Of a DNA stretch of 64,000 nucleotides, positions 16,992-26,049 are shown one piece after another. Origin of the DNA: Oceaniovalibus sp. ACAM 378 (GTDB taxonomy: Bacteria > Pseudomonadota > Alphaproteobacteria > Rhodobacterales > Rhodobacteraceae); NCBI RefSeq assembly GCF_008085915.1, contig NZ_VSJK01000013.1:81360-145359 (forward strand). Reading direction: 5' to 3'. The translations under genes and the position numbers were made by a program. A model generated the notes under the pieces. The model ran no database searches. It had not been told where the DNA came from and saw nothing but the letters and a program-made list of their open reading frames with translations. Each line of letters begins with the position of its first letter. Within the stretch, counting starts at the first letter, position 1.

Positions 16992-17368
16992 GTCTGGTCT
17001 CCCTCGCATGGTTCGGCGAGTGCGGGCTGCATGGTCTGCGCATCTTCCTCTCGCAGCATGTGTTCCAATGTATCGAGGCGGCTGGTCCAGAACCGCTCGT
17101 AGAAGGCCAATTCCTCGAGTGCCTGCTTCACAGGTGTCGCTTCAAGGTGGCAGACATGGGTCCGCCAGCGGATTTCGCGGCGGACGAGTCCGGCCTTCTC
17201 GAGGACCCGGATGTGTTTCGACGCTGCGGCGAGCGTCATGGGAAAGGGCTCGCATAATTCACCGACGGTACGCTCGCCCGTCGCGAGGTCGCGGAGCATC
17301 GCCCGCCGGGTGCCGTCGCTGAAAGCCTGAAATATCTCGTCCATGGAGTGTGATTCTCGTTCAACCAT
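16988..17368 (-). CDS. ArsR family transcriptional regulator
   Basis: The 126-aa protein begins near MDEIFQAFSDGTRRAMLRDL and continues GERTVGELCEPFPMTLAAAS KHIRVLEKAGLV, a winged HTH of the ArsR type that lacks the classic ELCVCD metal site. This version is the one usually paired with SRPBCC proteins. It heads the ArsR-SRPBCC-SDR operon. A start at 17344 (MDEIF) is as likely as 17368. Confidence 0.85.
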   Translation of the reverse strand: MVERESHSMDEIFQAFSDGTRRAMLRDLATGERTVGELCEPFPMTLAAASKHIRVLEKAGLVRREIRWRTHVCHLEATPVKQALEELAFYERFWTSRLDTLEHMLREEDAQTMQPALAEPCEGDQT

Positions 17369-17479
17369 ACGGTATAATTAAATAAGATACGATCATCATT
17401 CAACAAGAAAGTATAATGATTTGGTGCACGACCTTCATTGGTGCGAAGAACCAGCTTTTGTCATCGTTCAACGTCGCCC

Positions 17480-17920
17480 TCAAGAACCGCTCGCTCGTTC
17501 GAAGTCCGGCTCGGATGATGCGGCTCCCGCCATCCGAAACAAGGAGGTGATGCCCACCGCGCCCGCACCGATAATGGAGAACGCCATCTGCCAGCCTTCG
17601 GACGGTATGAGGTATTTGGCGATCCCATGGGTAGCGGCATACCCAGCAACGGCGGCCGGTCCGGCAAACACCAGTGCGACGATCAGGCGAATCCAGAGCG
17701 GGCGCGCGAAGGCTAAAATGAGTTGCCCGAGAATGGCAACTGCACCGGCGGCGACGGCGCCAACGATGAAGCCGCCGATGTATCCGGCTCCGGTGCCATA
17801 GGTCCATATGCCGACGGTAACACCGACAAACAGCGGAAGCGCGTAGACGGCAAATGTAAACAGGAGCCAGCACAGTGTGCCGATGACTCCGACCAGAAGT
17901 AGGATGTTGAGAAAGAGCAT
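17480..17920 (-). CDS. Small four-helix membrane protein, unknown function
   Basis: The 146-aa product is very hydrophobic, with membrane segments near residues 4-25, 28-48, 52-75, 80-100 and 112-135. It contains a Gly-rich stretch TYGTGAGYIGGFIVGAVAAG. I recognise no named family. The ATG at 17920 was chosen because the frame upstream encodes a non-membrane, low-confidence extension. No operon partner is obvious: the ArsR operon and the DUF2493 gene lie in the same direction but are separated from it. Confidence 0.6.
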   Translation of the reverse strand: MLFLNILLLVGVIGTLCWLLFTFAVYALPLFVGVTVGIWTYGTGAGYIGGFIVGAVAAGAVAILGQLILAFARPLWIRLIVALVFAGPAAVAGYAATHGIAKYLIPSEGWQMAFSIIGAGAVGITSLFRMAGAASSEPDFERASGS

Positions 17921-18087
17921 GGTGACTGGCTCCGTGCAAAAAACGTTGGACGGGTGCGCCTTCCACCACCACCTTGACGCAGCGTTTTCATAACAGAAAA
18001 CGGCAGGAATTGGGAGCGTATTCGTTGGTTCCGCAACAGAGACCATCTGGCAAACCGGTCGGTTTGGCGTTGATGTTGGGGTGGCGC

Positions 18088-19029
18088 TCACGCGCCACCC
18101 TTTTTGCGGAAATCACAGGCCTTGATACCGAGCTTGCGCGCCTTGTCGGCGAAATTGTCCTGAATGCCTGTGCCAGGGAAGACGATGACGCCAATCGGCG
18201 GGGTATCGAGGATCGCATCGTTGCGCTTGAACGGGGCCGCTTTGCCATTACGTGTCCAGTCGGGCTTGAAGGCGACCTGCGCGATCTTGCGAGTCTCGGC
18301 CCATTTGGCGGCGATCAGTTCCGCGCCCTTGGGCGATCCGCCATGCAGCAGGACCATGTCCGCATGTTTGGCATGGACCTTGTCGAGCGTGTCCCAGATC
18401 AGCCGGTGATCGTTGAAGTCGAGCCCGCCGGTGAAGGCGATCTTCGTACCTTGCGGTAGATGTACTTCCGTGTCGGCGCGCCTCTTCGCGGCGAGGAAGT
18501 CGCGGCTGTCGATCATCGCGGAGGTGAGGTTGCGGTGGTTCACGCGTGACCCGGATCGCTGAGACCAGGGGGACCCGGTCAGGCGGAGATAATGATCGGC
18601 GGCGCTGTCACGATAGACCTCCATGCAGTCACGGCGTTCGAGGAGTGACTGGCCGACGCCGATCAGATGTTCGAGCTGGACGGATTTGACCTCGGAGCCG
18701 TCCTGTTCGCGCTGGCGGCGTTTCTGCGCCTGTTCGTTGTCGTCGAGTTTGCGTTCGATCCGGTCGGTGGCGCGGTGGAACATATTCACCGCCGACCAGA
18801 GCAATTCGTCGAGATCGTGATCGAGGCTGGTGTCCGCCATGGTCGCCACGAGGGCGTCGAAGATGTCGGCGACGGCGGCTTCGACCCGGTGGTCTTCGGG
18901 CACGTCGCGGGGGTCGGGATCGTTCTCGGAATGCCGGTAGCCGTACAGTTGGAGGTCGGTGCAGATCGCGTCGGTAGGAGATGCGCTGTGATGCGGCTCG
19001 TCATGGGTGTTGTCGGGATCAGTAAACAT
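18088..19029 (-). CDS. DUF2493 domain protein
   Basis: The 313-aa protein has an acidic N-terminal half (about 1-190) and a C-terminal DUF2493 domain. There KIAFTGGLDFNDHRLIWDTL, MVLLHGGSPKGAELIAAKWA and IGVIVFPGTGIQDNFADKAR form a Rossmann-like SLOG/YspA-type fold that binds nucleotide-like ligands. Such proteins are frequent on alphaproteobacterial plasmids beside Toprim and ParB genes, as here. The start at 19029 follows a good GGAGCATCCC-type leader. The role is unknown. Confidence 0.82.
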   Translation of the reverse strand: MFTDPDNTHDEPHHSASPTDAICTDLQLYGYRHSENDPDPRDVPEDHRVEAAVADIFDALVATMADTSLDHDLDELLWSAVNMFHRATDRIERKLDDNEQAQKRRQREQDGSEVKSVQLEHLIGVGQSLLERRDCMEVYRDSAADHYLRLTGSPWSQRSGSRVNHRNLTSAMIDSRDFLAAKRRADTEVHLPQGTKIAFTGGLDFNDHRLIWDTLDKVHAKHADMVLLHGGSPKGAELIAAKWAETRKIAQVAFKPDWTRNGKAAPFKRNDAILDTPPIGVIVFPGTGIQDNFADKARKLGIKACDFRKKGGA

Positions 19030-19365
19030 GGGATGCTCCTTCGTCGGGTGACCGCGACCGCCGCGGCCTTCATGGCGACGAAAGACGGTGGGCGGGGCGG
19101 ACCTGCACCCGGACGCGAAGCGGGAGGGCCGCAGCGCAGCGGAGGATGGCGGAGACCGGTTCTTTTGGCTCGCGATGGAAAGGCGGGCCATCCGGGGCCC
19201 CCATGCGAGGTGTCGCTGGGGTGGTGGGCCGCCGCCGGAAAAGAACCGGACGCAGCCATTGCCGGTCAGCGCCGTTTGCCGTTCTGTCGCCCACTCAAGA
19301 AGGCCGAGGTCGCGGGTCTCTTCGAATGCAGGTGAATATCCCTGAGCGATCGCGACACGGACCGA
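19030..19365. other. 336-bp intergenic stretch
   Basis: No gene was recognised. Frames crossing it are GC-rich shadows without motifs. It presumably carries the promoter of the DUF2493 gene. Confidence 0.4.
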
Positions 19366-20448
19366 TCAGCCTGTCACGACCTTTCGTCCGGCCCAGGGCG
19401 CATCGTCCATGAAACGGTCGACATCTTCCGGGGCGATCTGGACCCTCACTGCGCTTCGAAGTGCATCAATGCCAAGGAGGCGCAGGTCATCGTTGAAGTC
19501 TCCGAGCCGCGGCGACAAGGTGATCGGCTCGATACCGGCTTTGCATGCTCTGTCGATCAGAGCTTCCATCGCTCCGTCTCCGGCCGGGTCGTCATCACGC
19601 GCGACATAGAGGCGGCGCAGGGATGCAGGAAACAGGAGGGCGGCGAGATGGGCTGCCGAAAGCGCGGCCACCATCGGCATCCTGGGCAGGACCATCCTCA
19701 GCGACAGCATGGTTTCGATGCCTTCGCCGGCTGCCATGACATCCTGAGTCACGCCAAACCGGACTGCATGGCCGCGCAGGTTGCCCATCGCGCGGCGCGG
19801 TGTGTCGATCGGTGCCTTGCCGAGGGTCGCCTCCGAGAAGCCATCCGGATCAAGCCAGGTGCGATGCGCGCCGGTGATCGTGCCTTCGAGATCGGTGACC
19901 GCAGCAACAAGCGCGGGCCATATCTCGGGCTCGGAATGGCGGTCAGGTCGATAATAACAGCGAGGATGGAACCGCAGGCTTCCGGTCTCGGGCAAAGCCG
20001 TGATGCCGCGATTTTGAAAATAGGTTTCCGCAAGTGTGCCCACGATCGGCTGGGCCATCGCAAAGAGCCGCCGCGCGGCTTTGGGTGATCCGGTGGGGAC
20101 TGATGCGGGTCGCGGATTCGGACCGGTCTGCGATTCAGGCTGAGGCAGACTGAGAAATCGCCGCGCTTCGTCGGCAACGTCCTTGAAATCGGAGAGCCCG
20201 CAGCTCTCGCGGATTATATCGAGCAGGTCGCCATGTTCGGAGGTGGCCGCATCGGTCCACTTGCCTGCTGCTCCCTTGCTGCTGTCCGATCCTTTCAGGC
20301 GCACAAACATTGACCGACCGGGCGTGCCGCGGACATCGCCGACCATCCAGTAGTTTCCTTCACGGCGACCTTTCGGCAAATAGTGCCGGCATACCGCCTC
20401 GGCATTGCGGGCCAGGACTTCTGTCAGTTCCAATGTTGATCGTGCCAT
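19366..20448 (-). CDS. Toprim domain protein (plasmid primase-like, DUF7146 type)
   Basis: The 360-aa protein has an N-terminal region resembling a primase zinc-binding fold (CRHYLPKGRREGNYWMVGDV). A C-terminal Toprim core follows: MAAGEGIETMLSLRM with the catalytic Glu, then LRRLYVARDDDPAGDGAMEA with the DxD pair. No helicase domain follows, so it resembles short plasmid primase-like proteins. The ATG at 20448 sits 13 bp past the parB terminator; its GGAGGT ribosome site overlaps the end of that U-tract. Confidence 0.82.
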   Translation of the reverse strand: MARSTLELTEVLARNAEAVCRHYLPKGRREGNYWMVGDVRGTPGRSMFVRLKGSDSSKGAAGKWTDAATSEHGDLLDIIRESCGLSDFKDVADEARRFLSLPQPESQTGPNPRPASVPTGSPKAARRLFAMAQPIVGTLAETYFQNRGITALPETGSLRFHPRCYYRPDRHSEPEIWPALVAAVTDLEGTITGAHRTWLDPDGFSEATLGKAPIDTPRRAMGNLRGHAVRFGVTQDVMAAGEGIETMLSLRMVLPRMPMVAALSAAHLAALLFPASLRRLYVARDDDPAGDGAMEALIDRACKAGIEPITLSPRLGDFNDDLRLLGIDALRSAVRVQIAPEDVDRFMDDAPWAGRKVVTG

Positions 20449-20460
20449 GACGATACCTCC

Positions 20461-20492
20461 AAAGAAAAAGGGGCCCACCTTTCGGCGAGCCC
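20461..20492 (-). terminator. Intrinsic terminator after parB, directly upstream of the Toprim gene
   Basis: On the minus strand GGGCUCGCC, a GAAA tetraloop and GGUGGGCCC form a 9-bp stem (two G-U pairs), followed by CUUUUUCUUU. It lies 17 bp after the parB stop and only 13 bp before the Toprim start codon, so it should limit read-through from parB into the Toprim gene. Confidence 0.75.
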
Positions 20493-20508
20493 AGTTGTGG
20501 GAGGTTTT

Positions 20509-22611
20509 TTATTCGGCGGCGACCATCTCGTCATCCTGTCCCGCTTCTTCAGTGTCGGCGGGATCATCTTCCTGGTCCATGGCCGTTTCGCCGTCGTTTG
20601 CCGCCGATGGTGCGCCACCTGCAGCTTCACCGCCTGCAGCATCATCGGATGGCACTTGGACGGTCTCTTTCGGCGTGCGCAGCGGCTCGGGCAGCCAGCC
20701 GGTGTCGGCCAGCAATTCCTCCGCCTGTGCGACCATCGCGCCTTTCTTGAGCGCTTCGAGGTCGGATGCGATCTTGTCGCCCTTCACCTCGGCCACCGCA
20801 GCGGCAATGCGCGCCTTGGTGACCCGGCCGAGATAGGCCTCGGCCGTCGGCTTCCAGCCCGCGGCCGCCATGTCGAGACCGACGGTGGCCGCCAGCCGGT
20901 CGGCGTCAGCAATCGCCCGCGGCCTGCGGTTGTAGGTCTCCACCGTCGCGTTCGCCGTCAGGGCCACGCAATGCGCGAACAGCGCCTGACGCGTGTCGTT
21001 ATCAAGCGCGTCCAGATGGTCCCGCAGCTTATCGGGATCGTTCGGCAGGTTGCTTCCGAGGGCCTCATGCCGTTCGTTGAGCGCGATGGCATAGGGCGTT
21101 TCACCCAGGCCCGGCGCCTGCGATCCGAAATAGATGCATTTCGCCGAGAGTTCGAGACAGCTGTCCTGCGCGTGGCCGTAGAACTGATCCAACACGAACT
21201 TGTGCAGACAGGTGAGGAACGCCGTGTCGAAGGATCCGCCGAGCGCAAGCCTTAGTGCCACGGTGCGATGCGCGGTCAGTTCGGTGACGAGCCGGTCGGG
21301 GATCGGTTTCAGGCCTTCATCCTCATCCGGTTCGTTGGCAGGATCGACAGACTGCGATCCGCCAGCCTCGGTTTCACCGTCACCGGTGCTGGACGTCTCC
21401 GTCTCATCGGCGTCCGGCGCGACCGGCAACTCATCATCGGGCCGCACGAATCCGCGCGCGACATGCAGGTGACCGCTCGGGCTGATGCTGATGAACGCAC
21501 CGGCGCGCGAGACCTCATCGGCATCGTAGACCAGCGGACGATCGTCGATGGCGTCGATCGCCGTCTCGATCTCACCCAGGCGTTCGTCGATCTCGTCGGG
21601 CAGCTCCGGTGCATCGGCATACTCGGCCTCGAGCTTGTCGAGTTCTTCCTGCAACGCGTCGCGCGCCGCCTGCTGCTCATCGGTGAGCGGCTCCTGTTCG
21701 CCGAAAAGACGCCGCAGCCCATAGGTGTGGCCGTAGGGGAAATCGAGACCGACCTCGATCCATTTCCAGCCTTCGGCCCGGATCGCCTCGGCCTCCTCAT
21801 TCAGCTTCTCGGTCACGAGCATATCGACCAGGCCGATATCCTCGAGCCAGCCGCCATCGTCGCTTTCGAACAGGTCGCGCATCACGGCACCGCCTGCCTC
21901 GACATAGGCGTCGATGCCGATGAACTGCGCCCGCTTGTCCGACGCTCGCACCGCGTCTTCGGTCAGTATGCGCCGGATCTGATAGGGCTGCTTGGTATAA
22001 GAGTCCTTGATCGCCTCCCACACTTGAACCTGGCGCGCATGGTCAGGATTGACCGTGAACGCCATCAAATGATCGAGGGTCATCTCGTCGGCGGCATAGG
22101 CGTCGCGCAGGGTCTCGCTAACGGACGCCAGTCGCAGCCGTTGCTTGACGACATGGACCGAGACGAAGAACGCGGCGGCGATCTCCTCCTCGCCCATGCC
22201 CTTCTCCCGCATCGCCTGGAAGGCGCGGAACTGGTCGAGCGGATGCAGCGGTGCCCGCTGAATGTTCTCGGCGAGACTGTCCTCCTCGGCGAGTCCCTCG
22301 GTGCGGATCACGCAGGGGATGGGTGCGGTCCGGGTCAGGCGCTTCTGTTTCACCAGCAGTTCGAGCGCGCGGTAGCGCCGCCCACCGGCCGGGATCTCGA
22401 ACATGCCAGTTTCCGCGCCGTCCGCGTCGAGGACGGGCCGCACGGTCAAGCTCTGCAGGAGCGTGCGCCGGGCGATATCCGCCGCCAGCTCCTCGATCGC
22501 GACGCCGGCCTTGATTCGCCGCACGTTCGACTGGGACAGCACCAGCTTGTTGAAGGGAATGTCGCGCGACACGCTAAGCGCGATCTTCGAATTGGGGTTC
22601 TTCGTGGTCAT
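20509..22611 (-). CDS. Large ParB/RepB/Spo0J-like nuclease-domain protein
   Basis: The 700-aa protein has an N-terminal ParB domain: IPFNKLVLSQSNVRRIKAG, GRRYRALELLVKQKRL, and PCVIRTEGLAEEDSLAENIQ with the ENIQR box. An HTH follows (GMGEEEIAAAFFVSVHVVKQ). The rest is acidic and Glu/Asp-rich, with a C-terminal low-complexity tail. The length is about twice that of chromosomal ParB and typical of plasmid ParB-like proteins encoded beside ArdC and Toprim genes. No ParA partner is encoded in the window. A hairpin leader precedes the gene. Confidence 0.85.
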   Translation of the reverse strand: MTTKNPNSKIALSVSRDIPFNKLVLSQSNVRRIKAGVAIEELAADIARRTLLQSLTVRPVLDADGAETGMFEIPAGGRRYRALELLVKQKRLTRTAPIPCVIRTEGLAEEDSLAENIQRAPLHPLDQFRAFQAMREKGMGEEEIAAAFFVSVHVVKQRLRLASVSETLRDAYAADEMTLDHLMAFTVNPDHARQVQVWEAIKDSYTKQPYQIRRILTEDAVRASDKRAQFIGIDAYVEAGGAVMRDLFESDDGGWLEDIGLVDMLVTEKLNEEAEAIRAEGWKWIEVGLDFPYGHTYGLRRLFGEQEPLTDEQQAARDALQEELDKLEAEYADAPELPDEIDERLGEIETAIDAIDDRPLVYDADEVSRAGAFISISPSGHLHVARGFVRPDDELPVAPDADETETSSTGDGETEAGGSQSVDPANEPDEDEGLKPIPDRLVTELTAHRTVALRLALGGSFDTAFLTCLHKFVLDQFYGHAQDSCLELSAKCIYFGSQAPGLGETPYAIALNERHEALGSNLPNDPDKLRDHLDALDNDTRQALFAHCVALTANATVETYNRRPRAIADADRLAATVGLDMAAAGWKPTAEAYLGRVTKARIAAAVAEVKGDKIASDLEALKKGAMVAQAEELLADTGWLPEPLRTPKETVQVPSDDAAGGEAAGGAPSAANDGETAMDQEDDPADTEEAGQDDEMVAAE

Positions 22612-22621
22612 CGGTTTTCTC

Positions 22622-22668
22622 CGCGACGGGCGGCCGGGAGCCTCTCTCTCGACCTCCAACCCGTTACG
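22622..22668 (-). promoter_or_regulatory. Hairpin 5' leader of parB, similar to the ardC leader
   Basis: Read on the minus strand, CGTAACGGG and CCCGTCGCG can pair (one U-G and one A-C position) around a loop containing GAGAGAGGCTCCCGG. The ardC leader at 27018-27065 has the same architecture with a perfect stem. The element ends about 10 nt before the parB ATG, where it could mask the ribosome site. Confidence 0.55.
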
Positions 22669-22741
22669 AAAACCCCCTCACTCCTCTCCCTCTCTCCCTA
22701 CGGAGCCGCCGAGCGCAACCCCGAAGAAAACCCGACCATGG

Positions 22742-23290
22742 TCAGGAGTTGAGCCGGAGCGATGCGTCCAATTGGCGTATCAAATCTCCTACCCGCCCAC
22801 CGCCCGAAGGGGCTGGTGGGTAGCGCTGGAGGACGTCGATCACGACCGGTGGCGCAAGGGCGTGTGACTGCGCGATCTGAGCAATTCCTGCATCCCGAGA
22901 ACTGCCGGTGGAGAGTTCGACCGCTCGTGCGGCGTGACCGGCTGATCCGAGTATATGTTTGACCTGGGTCGCATTGGGGAGCGGATGGAGAAACGCCGCA
23001 CCTGCCGCGGCGAGGGCGGCGCGCGCAGCCTCACTGGCTGCTGATTGTCCCGCGTCTCGAGCATCGCGGGCGGCCAGCTGGGCTGCCCATGCACAGTCAC
23101 GTATCGACTTCGACCGCTTGGCGCCATTTGCGAAAGCCTCGGCCGCGTCGATTGCAGCGCGCGGACGCCTGTCGTCGGGGCGGTCACCTTCGAAGATCGC
23201 CAGAACGGGCCGCGCGCAGGCTGCCGCGAAGCCGGCCACCGCCCGGAGTTCGGTCATGCTGAGGTCGATCATCTTGGGCCCATCCGTCAT
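22742..23290 (-). CDS. Imm-5-like putative immunity protein
   Basis: The 182-aa Ala-rich protein contains CARPVLAIFEGDRPDDRRPR AIDAAEAFANG and a series of helical Ala-rich segments (CAWAAQLAARDARDA, AARAALAAAGAAFLHPLPNA). This is the pattern of proteins annotated as putative immunity protein with an Imm-5-like domain. No toxin gene is adjacent, so the name reflects fold resemblance only. I chose the ATG at 23290; 23326 and 23272 are alternatives. It lies between parB and a LytTR two-component pair, all on the minus strand. Confidence 0.55.
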   Translation of the reverse strand: MTDGPKMIDLSMTELRAVAGFAAACARPVLAIFEGDRPDDRRPRAAIDAAEAFANGAKRSKSIRDCAWAAQLAARDARDAGQSAASEAARAALAAAGAAFLHPLPNATQVKHILGSAGHAARAVELSTGSSRDAGIAQIAQSHALAPPVVIDVLQRYPPAPSGGGRVGDLIRQLDASLRLNS

Positions 23291-23507
23291 GCGGCTGAAT
23301 TTACAACCATTTGGAGCCGTGTACATTATCCGCGCTCGGTCTGGTCTTCATTCGGGTTCAGTTCACAGGTTCGTACGTCACCAAATCGGAGGGGTGATGT
23401 GCAGCCTCGATCACGTTCGGCGGCAAACCGGACCCGCGCACCGAAGCGATCAGTGACTTCGCGATCGGCGGTTCCGAAATGGTGCTGTCTGCCCTCGGCA
23501 GGAACCG

Positions 23508-24266
23508 TTACCGATCAGCGACGATGTCCTGGACCCGGTCCTTGCGGGACCGGGAAACCGGCACGAGGATACCGTCACTCATCTCGATCGACGCCCGACC
23601 GCCGCCAGTGGACCAGACACGTATGTGATCGACATTCACGATGTGGGAGCGATGCACCCGCAGGAAGGGGAGGGAAAGGGTCTGCTCCATGGCATTCATC
23701 GTGACCGAAAGCAGGTGCGACGAGGACGCGAGATGGGCCTCGACATAGTCGTCGACCGCCTGGAAGCGCAGGATATCGGCGGGGCGGACCGAGACGAGCT
23801 TCGACCCGCTGCGCAATGTCAGACGCTCGGGCCGTTCGGATGCCAGCGCACCGTTCAGACGATCCAAAGCGTCGCGCGCCGTCGATGCCTGAACGATGGC
23901 CCTAGCGCGGTCGACGGCAATCCCGAAGCGCTTGGCCTCCACGGGTTTCATGACATAATCGATGGCCGAAAGCTCGAACGCCGCAATTGCGTGCTCGTCA
24001 TGGGCGGTGACGTAGACAACGACCGGCGGCCGGGCCATGGCGGAGAGCCGGTGGACCAGTTGCAACCCGTCCATACCCGGCATGCGGATATCGAGAAACG
24101 CGATGGCGGGCTCGTGCTGCAGGATCAGGTGCAGCGCATCGGTTCCGTTGCCGGCGCTGGCGACAACCTTCAGGCCGGCCGCTTCCGCCAGACGGCAGAT
24201 TCGGTCGCGGATATGCGGTTCGTCATCGGCGACGAGGCAATGCAGAGAATTGTCGTCGATCCTCAT
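23508..24266 (-). CDS. LytTR family response regulator
   Basis: The 252-aa protein has a receiver domain (about 8-125) with the acidic pocket LVADDEPHIRDR, phospho-acceptor Asp in IAFLDIRMPGMDG and the conserved Lys in DYVMKPVEAKRFG. A C-terminal LytTR DNA-binding domain follows, with LRFQAVDDYVEAHL and FLRVHRSHIVNVDHI. The start overlaps the histidine kinase stop (ATGA). Together they form a LytS/LytR-like pair. Targets are unknown; the adjacent methyltransferase gene is a candidate. Confidence 0.9.
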   Translation of the reverse strand: MRIDDNSLHCLVADDEPHIRDRICRLAEAAGLKVVASAGNGTDALHLILQHEPAIAFLDIRMPGMDGLQLVHRLSAMARPPVVVYVTAHDEHAIAAFELSAIDYVMKPVEAKRFGIAVDRARAIVQASTARDALDRLNGALASERPERLTLRSGSKLVSVRPADILRFQAVDDYVEAHLASSSHLLSVTMNAMEQTLSLPFLRVHRSHIVNVDHIRVWSTGGGRASIEMSDGILVPVSRSRKDRVQDIVADR

Positions 24267-25318
24267 TCCGCCTCCACCGCCGGTATGGCAATTCTGACGG
24301 ACACGCCGCGGCCCGGGGACGCCGCCACATCGAAGGTGGTCGCGCCCGGAAAATGCGCCTCAATCCGCGTGCGCAGCAGGCTGAGACCGAGGCCGCCACG
24401 CATTATTGCGGCTTCTTCCGCGCCAAGGCCATCATCTGACACGGTCACGACAAGCTGGCCGCCTTGATGCGCTGCGGTCAATGAGATGGTTCCGCCGTCC
24501 GGTTTCGGCGCGATGCCGTGCAGGATCGCATTCTCGACCAGCACCTGCAGGCAGAAAGCGGGAAACCCCAGATCGTGCGTATCGGCGTCGATTTTCTCGA
24601 TGATCTGCAACCGATCGCCGAGGCGCAATTGTTCGATGGCAAGATAGTCGCGCACCAGAATCAACTCCTCCTGCAATGCGATGAGAGGATCACCGGCCTC
24701 CTGTCCGGTCACATCGAGCACCCTGCGCAGCAAGCGGCCGAGTTGCCCGATCGCGGTCTCTGCGGCGTCCGGCTGGTGCCGGATCAGTCCCGCAATCGTC
24801 TCAAGGGTATTGTAGAGAAAATGCGGCTCGACGCGGGCGCGGACGGCGGCGAGCTCGGCTCTGACCCGTGCGGCGTCACTTTCCGCCGCATGTTGGCGGG
24901 TCCGGACAAGCGTGAAGATGAAAGCGATCACGGTATAGACGAAGAGGCCCGACATCAGCGTTCCGGGCGACGCTGCGCGGGCGACATGCCCGAAGATGTC
25001 GGGTTTGGTGATGAGCGTGATCGCCAGCGTCATCGCGAGCCAGAAGAGGCCGGTTCCGATCGCGAGAAGTCCGTGCGCCAGCCAGATCGGCCTCCTGCCG
25101 GTGATCCATGACTGAAGAAGCCAGGCCGCTATACAGGCGATCGCCCCCGGGATGACATGGGCCGTGGCTGCCCCGATGGCGTCGGCCCATGGAAAGGATG
25201 CCGCCCGAAATCCGAGGCTATAGGCGATGAGAGCCATGCCTGTGAGGGTGATCGCAATGACCCGGCCGTTCTGCCAGAAGCCGCGCTGTCGAGAGGGTAA
25301 ACGGTCGGACCCGGTCAT
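24263..25318 (-). CDS. LytS/AlgZ-type sensor histidine kinase
   Basis: The 351-aa protein has about four to five membrane helices in the first 150 residues (ALIAYSLGFRAASF, VIPGAIACIAAWLLQSWI, IGTGLFWLAMTLAITLI, GLFVYTVIAFIFTLV). The His_kinase domain has the PHFLYNTLETIAGLI phospho-His box. The GHKL ATPase part has LVENAILHGIAPKPDGG (N box) and VSDDGLGAEE (G1 box), with GLGLSLLRTRIEAHF. The start at 25318 follows the methyltransferase stop by 2 bp, so the three genes form one unit. Confidence 0.88.
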   Translation of the reverse strand: MTGSDRLPSRQRGFWQNGRVIAITLTGMALIAYSLGFRAASFPWADAIGAATAHVIPGAIACIAAWLLQSWITGRRPIWLAHGLLAIGTGLFWLAMTLAITLITKPDIFGHVARAASPGTLMSGLFVYTVIAFIFTLVRTRQHAAESDAARVRAELAAVRARVEPHFLYNTLETIAGLIRHQPDAAETAIGQLGRLLRRVLDVTGQEAGDPLIALQEELILVRDYLAIEQLRLGDRLQIIEKIDADTHDLGFPAFCLQVLVENAILHGIAPKPDGGTISLTAAHQGGQLVVTVSDDGLGAEEAAIMRGGLGLSLLRTRIEAHFPGATTFDVAASPGRGVSVRIAIPAVEAE

Positions 25319-25320
25319 GG

Positions 25321-25947
25321 TCAGGCTCCTTTGCGGGCGAGGAGCGCCGTTGCAGGGCCACGGCATGCAAGCCGTCGGATCTGATCGGCGCCGCTGGCGA
25401 CGAGTTCGTCCACGACCGCGTCGGTCTGGAGGAATTGGCCGGTGCCCTTGAGAATGACCGCGCGTTCCACGATGCGGTCGATCATGTCACTCGTTTCGGT
25501 CCGTGCACAGAACAATAGCCCGACATGGCCACCGGGCCGTGTGATGCGCAGGAGTTCATGGATCGAGCGGAGCGGGTCGCCGCTCGCTTCGACGACCCAG
25601 AGCGCAAGCGTCAGATCGAAGTGCCGATCGGGCAAGGCGAGGTTGGTGAGGTCGCCATAGAGGCGGCGAACGGGAAGGTCGCAGGACGCGCGCAGCAGCT
25701 TGGGGCTGCAATCCAGCAGGGTCATATCGAGCTGTGGCTCCGTCTCCAGGAGCCGCCGTGCAAGGCGACCCGTTCCGCATCCGGCGTCGAGAATACGCAT
25801 GCCCGGTCGCAACAACGCGGTGACCGCCCCTTCGATGGCGCTTTGACCCTCGCCGCCGGACAGCCGTAGAAAGCGGGCATGGAGGCGGTCATAGAGCGGC
25901 GGCGTGAAATGGTCGTATGCGGCCTGGGTTGAAGAGTGCGAATTCAT
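25321..25947 (-). CDS. Class I SAM-dependent methyltransferase
   Basis: The 208-aa protein has motif I GMRILDAGCGTGRLARRLLE, motif II-like LDMTLLDCSPKLLRA and DLTLALWVVEASGDPLRSIH as motif IV. This is the UbiE/Methyltransf_25 pattern. It begins the operon with the LytS-type kinase and LytTR regulator. The substrate is not evident, and no membrane segment is seen. Confidence 0.82.
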   Translation of the reverse strand: MNSHSSTQAAYDHFTPPLYDRLHARFLRLSGGEGQSAIEGAVTALLRPGMRILDAGCGTGRLARRLLETEPQLDMTLLDCSPKLLRASCDLPVRRLYGDLTNLALPDRHFDLTLALWVVEASGDPLRSIHELLRITRPGGHVGLLFCARTETSDMIDRIVERAVILKGTGQFLQTDAVVDELVASGADQIRRLACRGPATALLARKGA

Positions 25948-26049
25948 CGGAATAGTCTCTGTTGGGTTCAGACTTCAAAATACGCGGTTCGCCCGGTCTT
26001 TTCGAGGCCGGATCGGGCAATGGTCCCTTGAGGTCGGTGAACTGCTCGG

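Noticed and set aside
21268..22752. 494-codon plus-strand frame opposite parB
   Set aside because: It is a full antisense shadow of the ParB gene with no recognisable domain.
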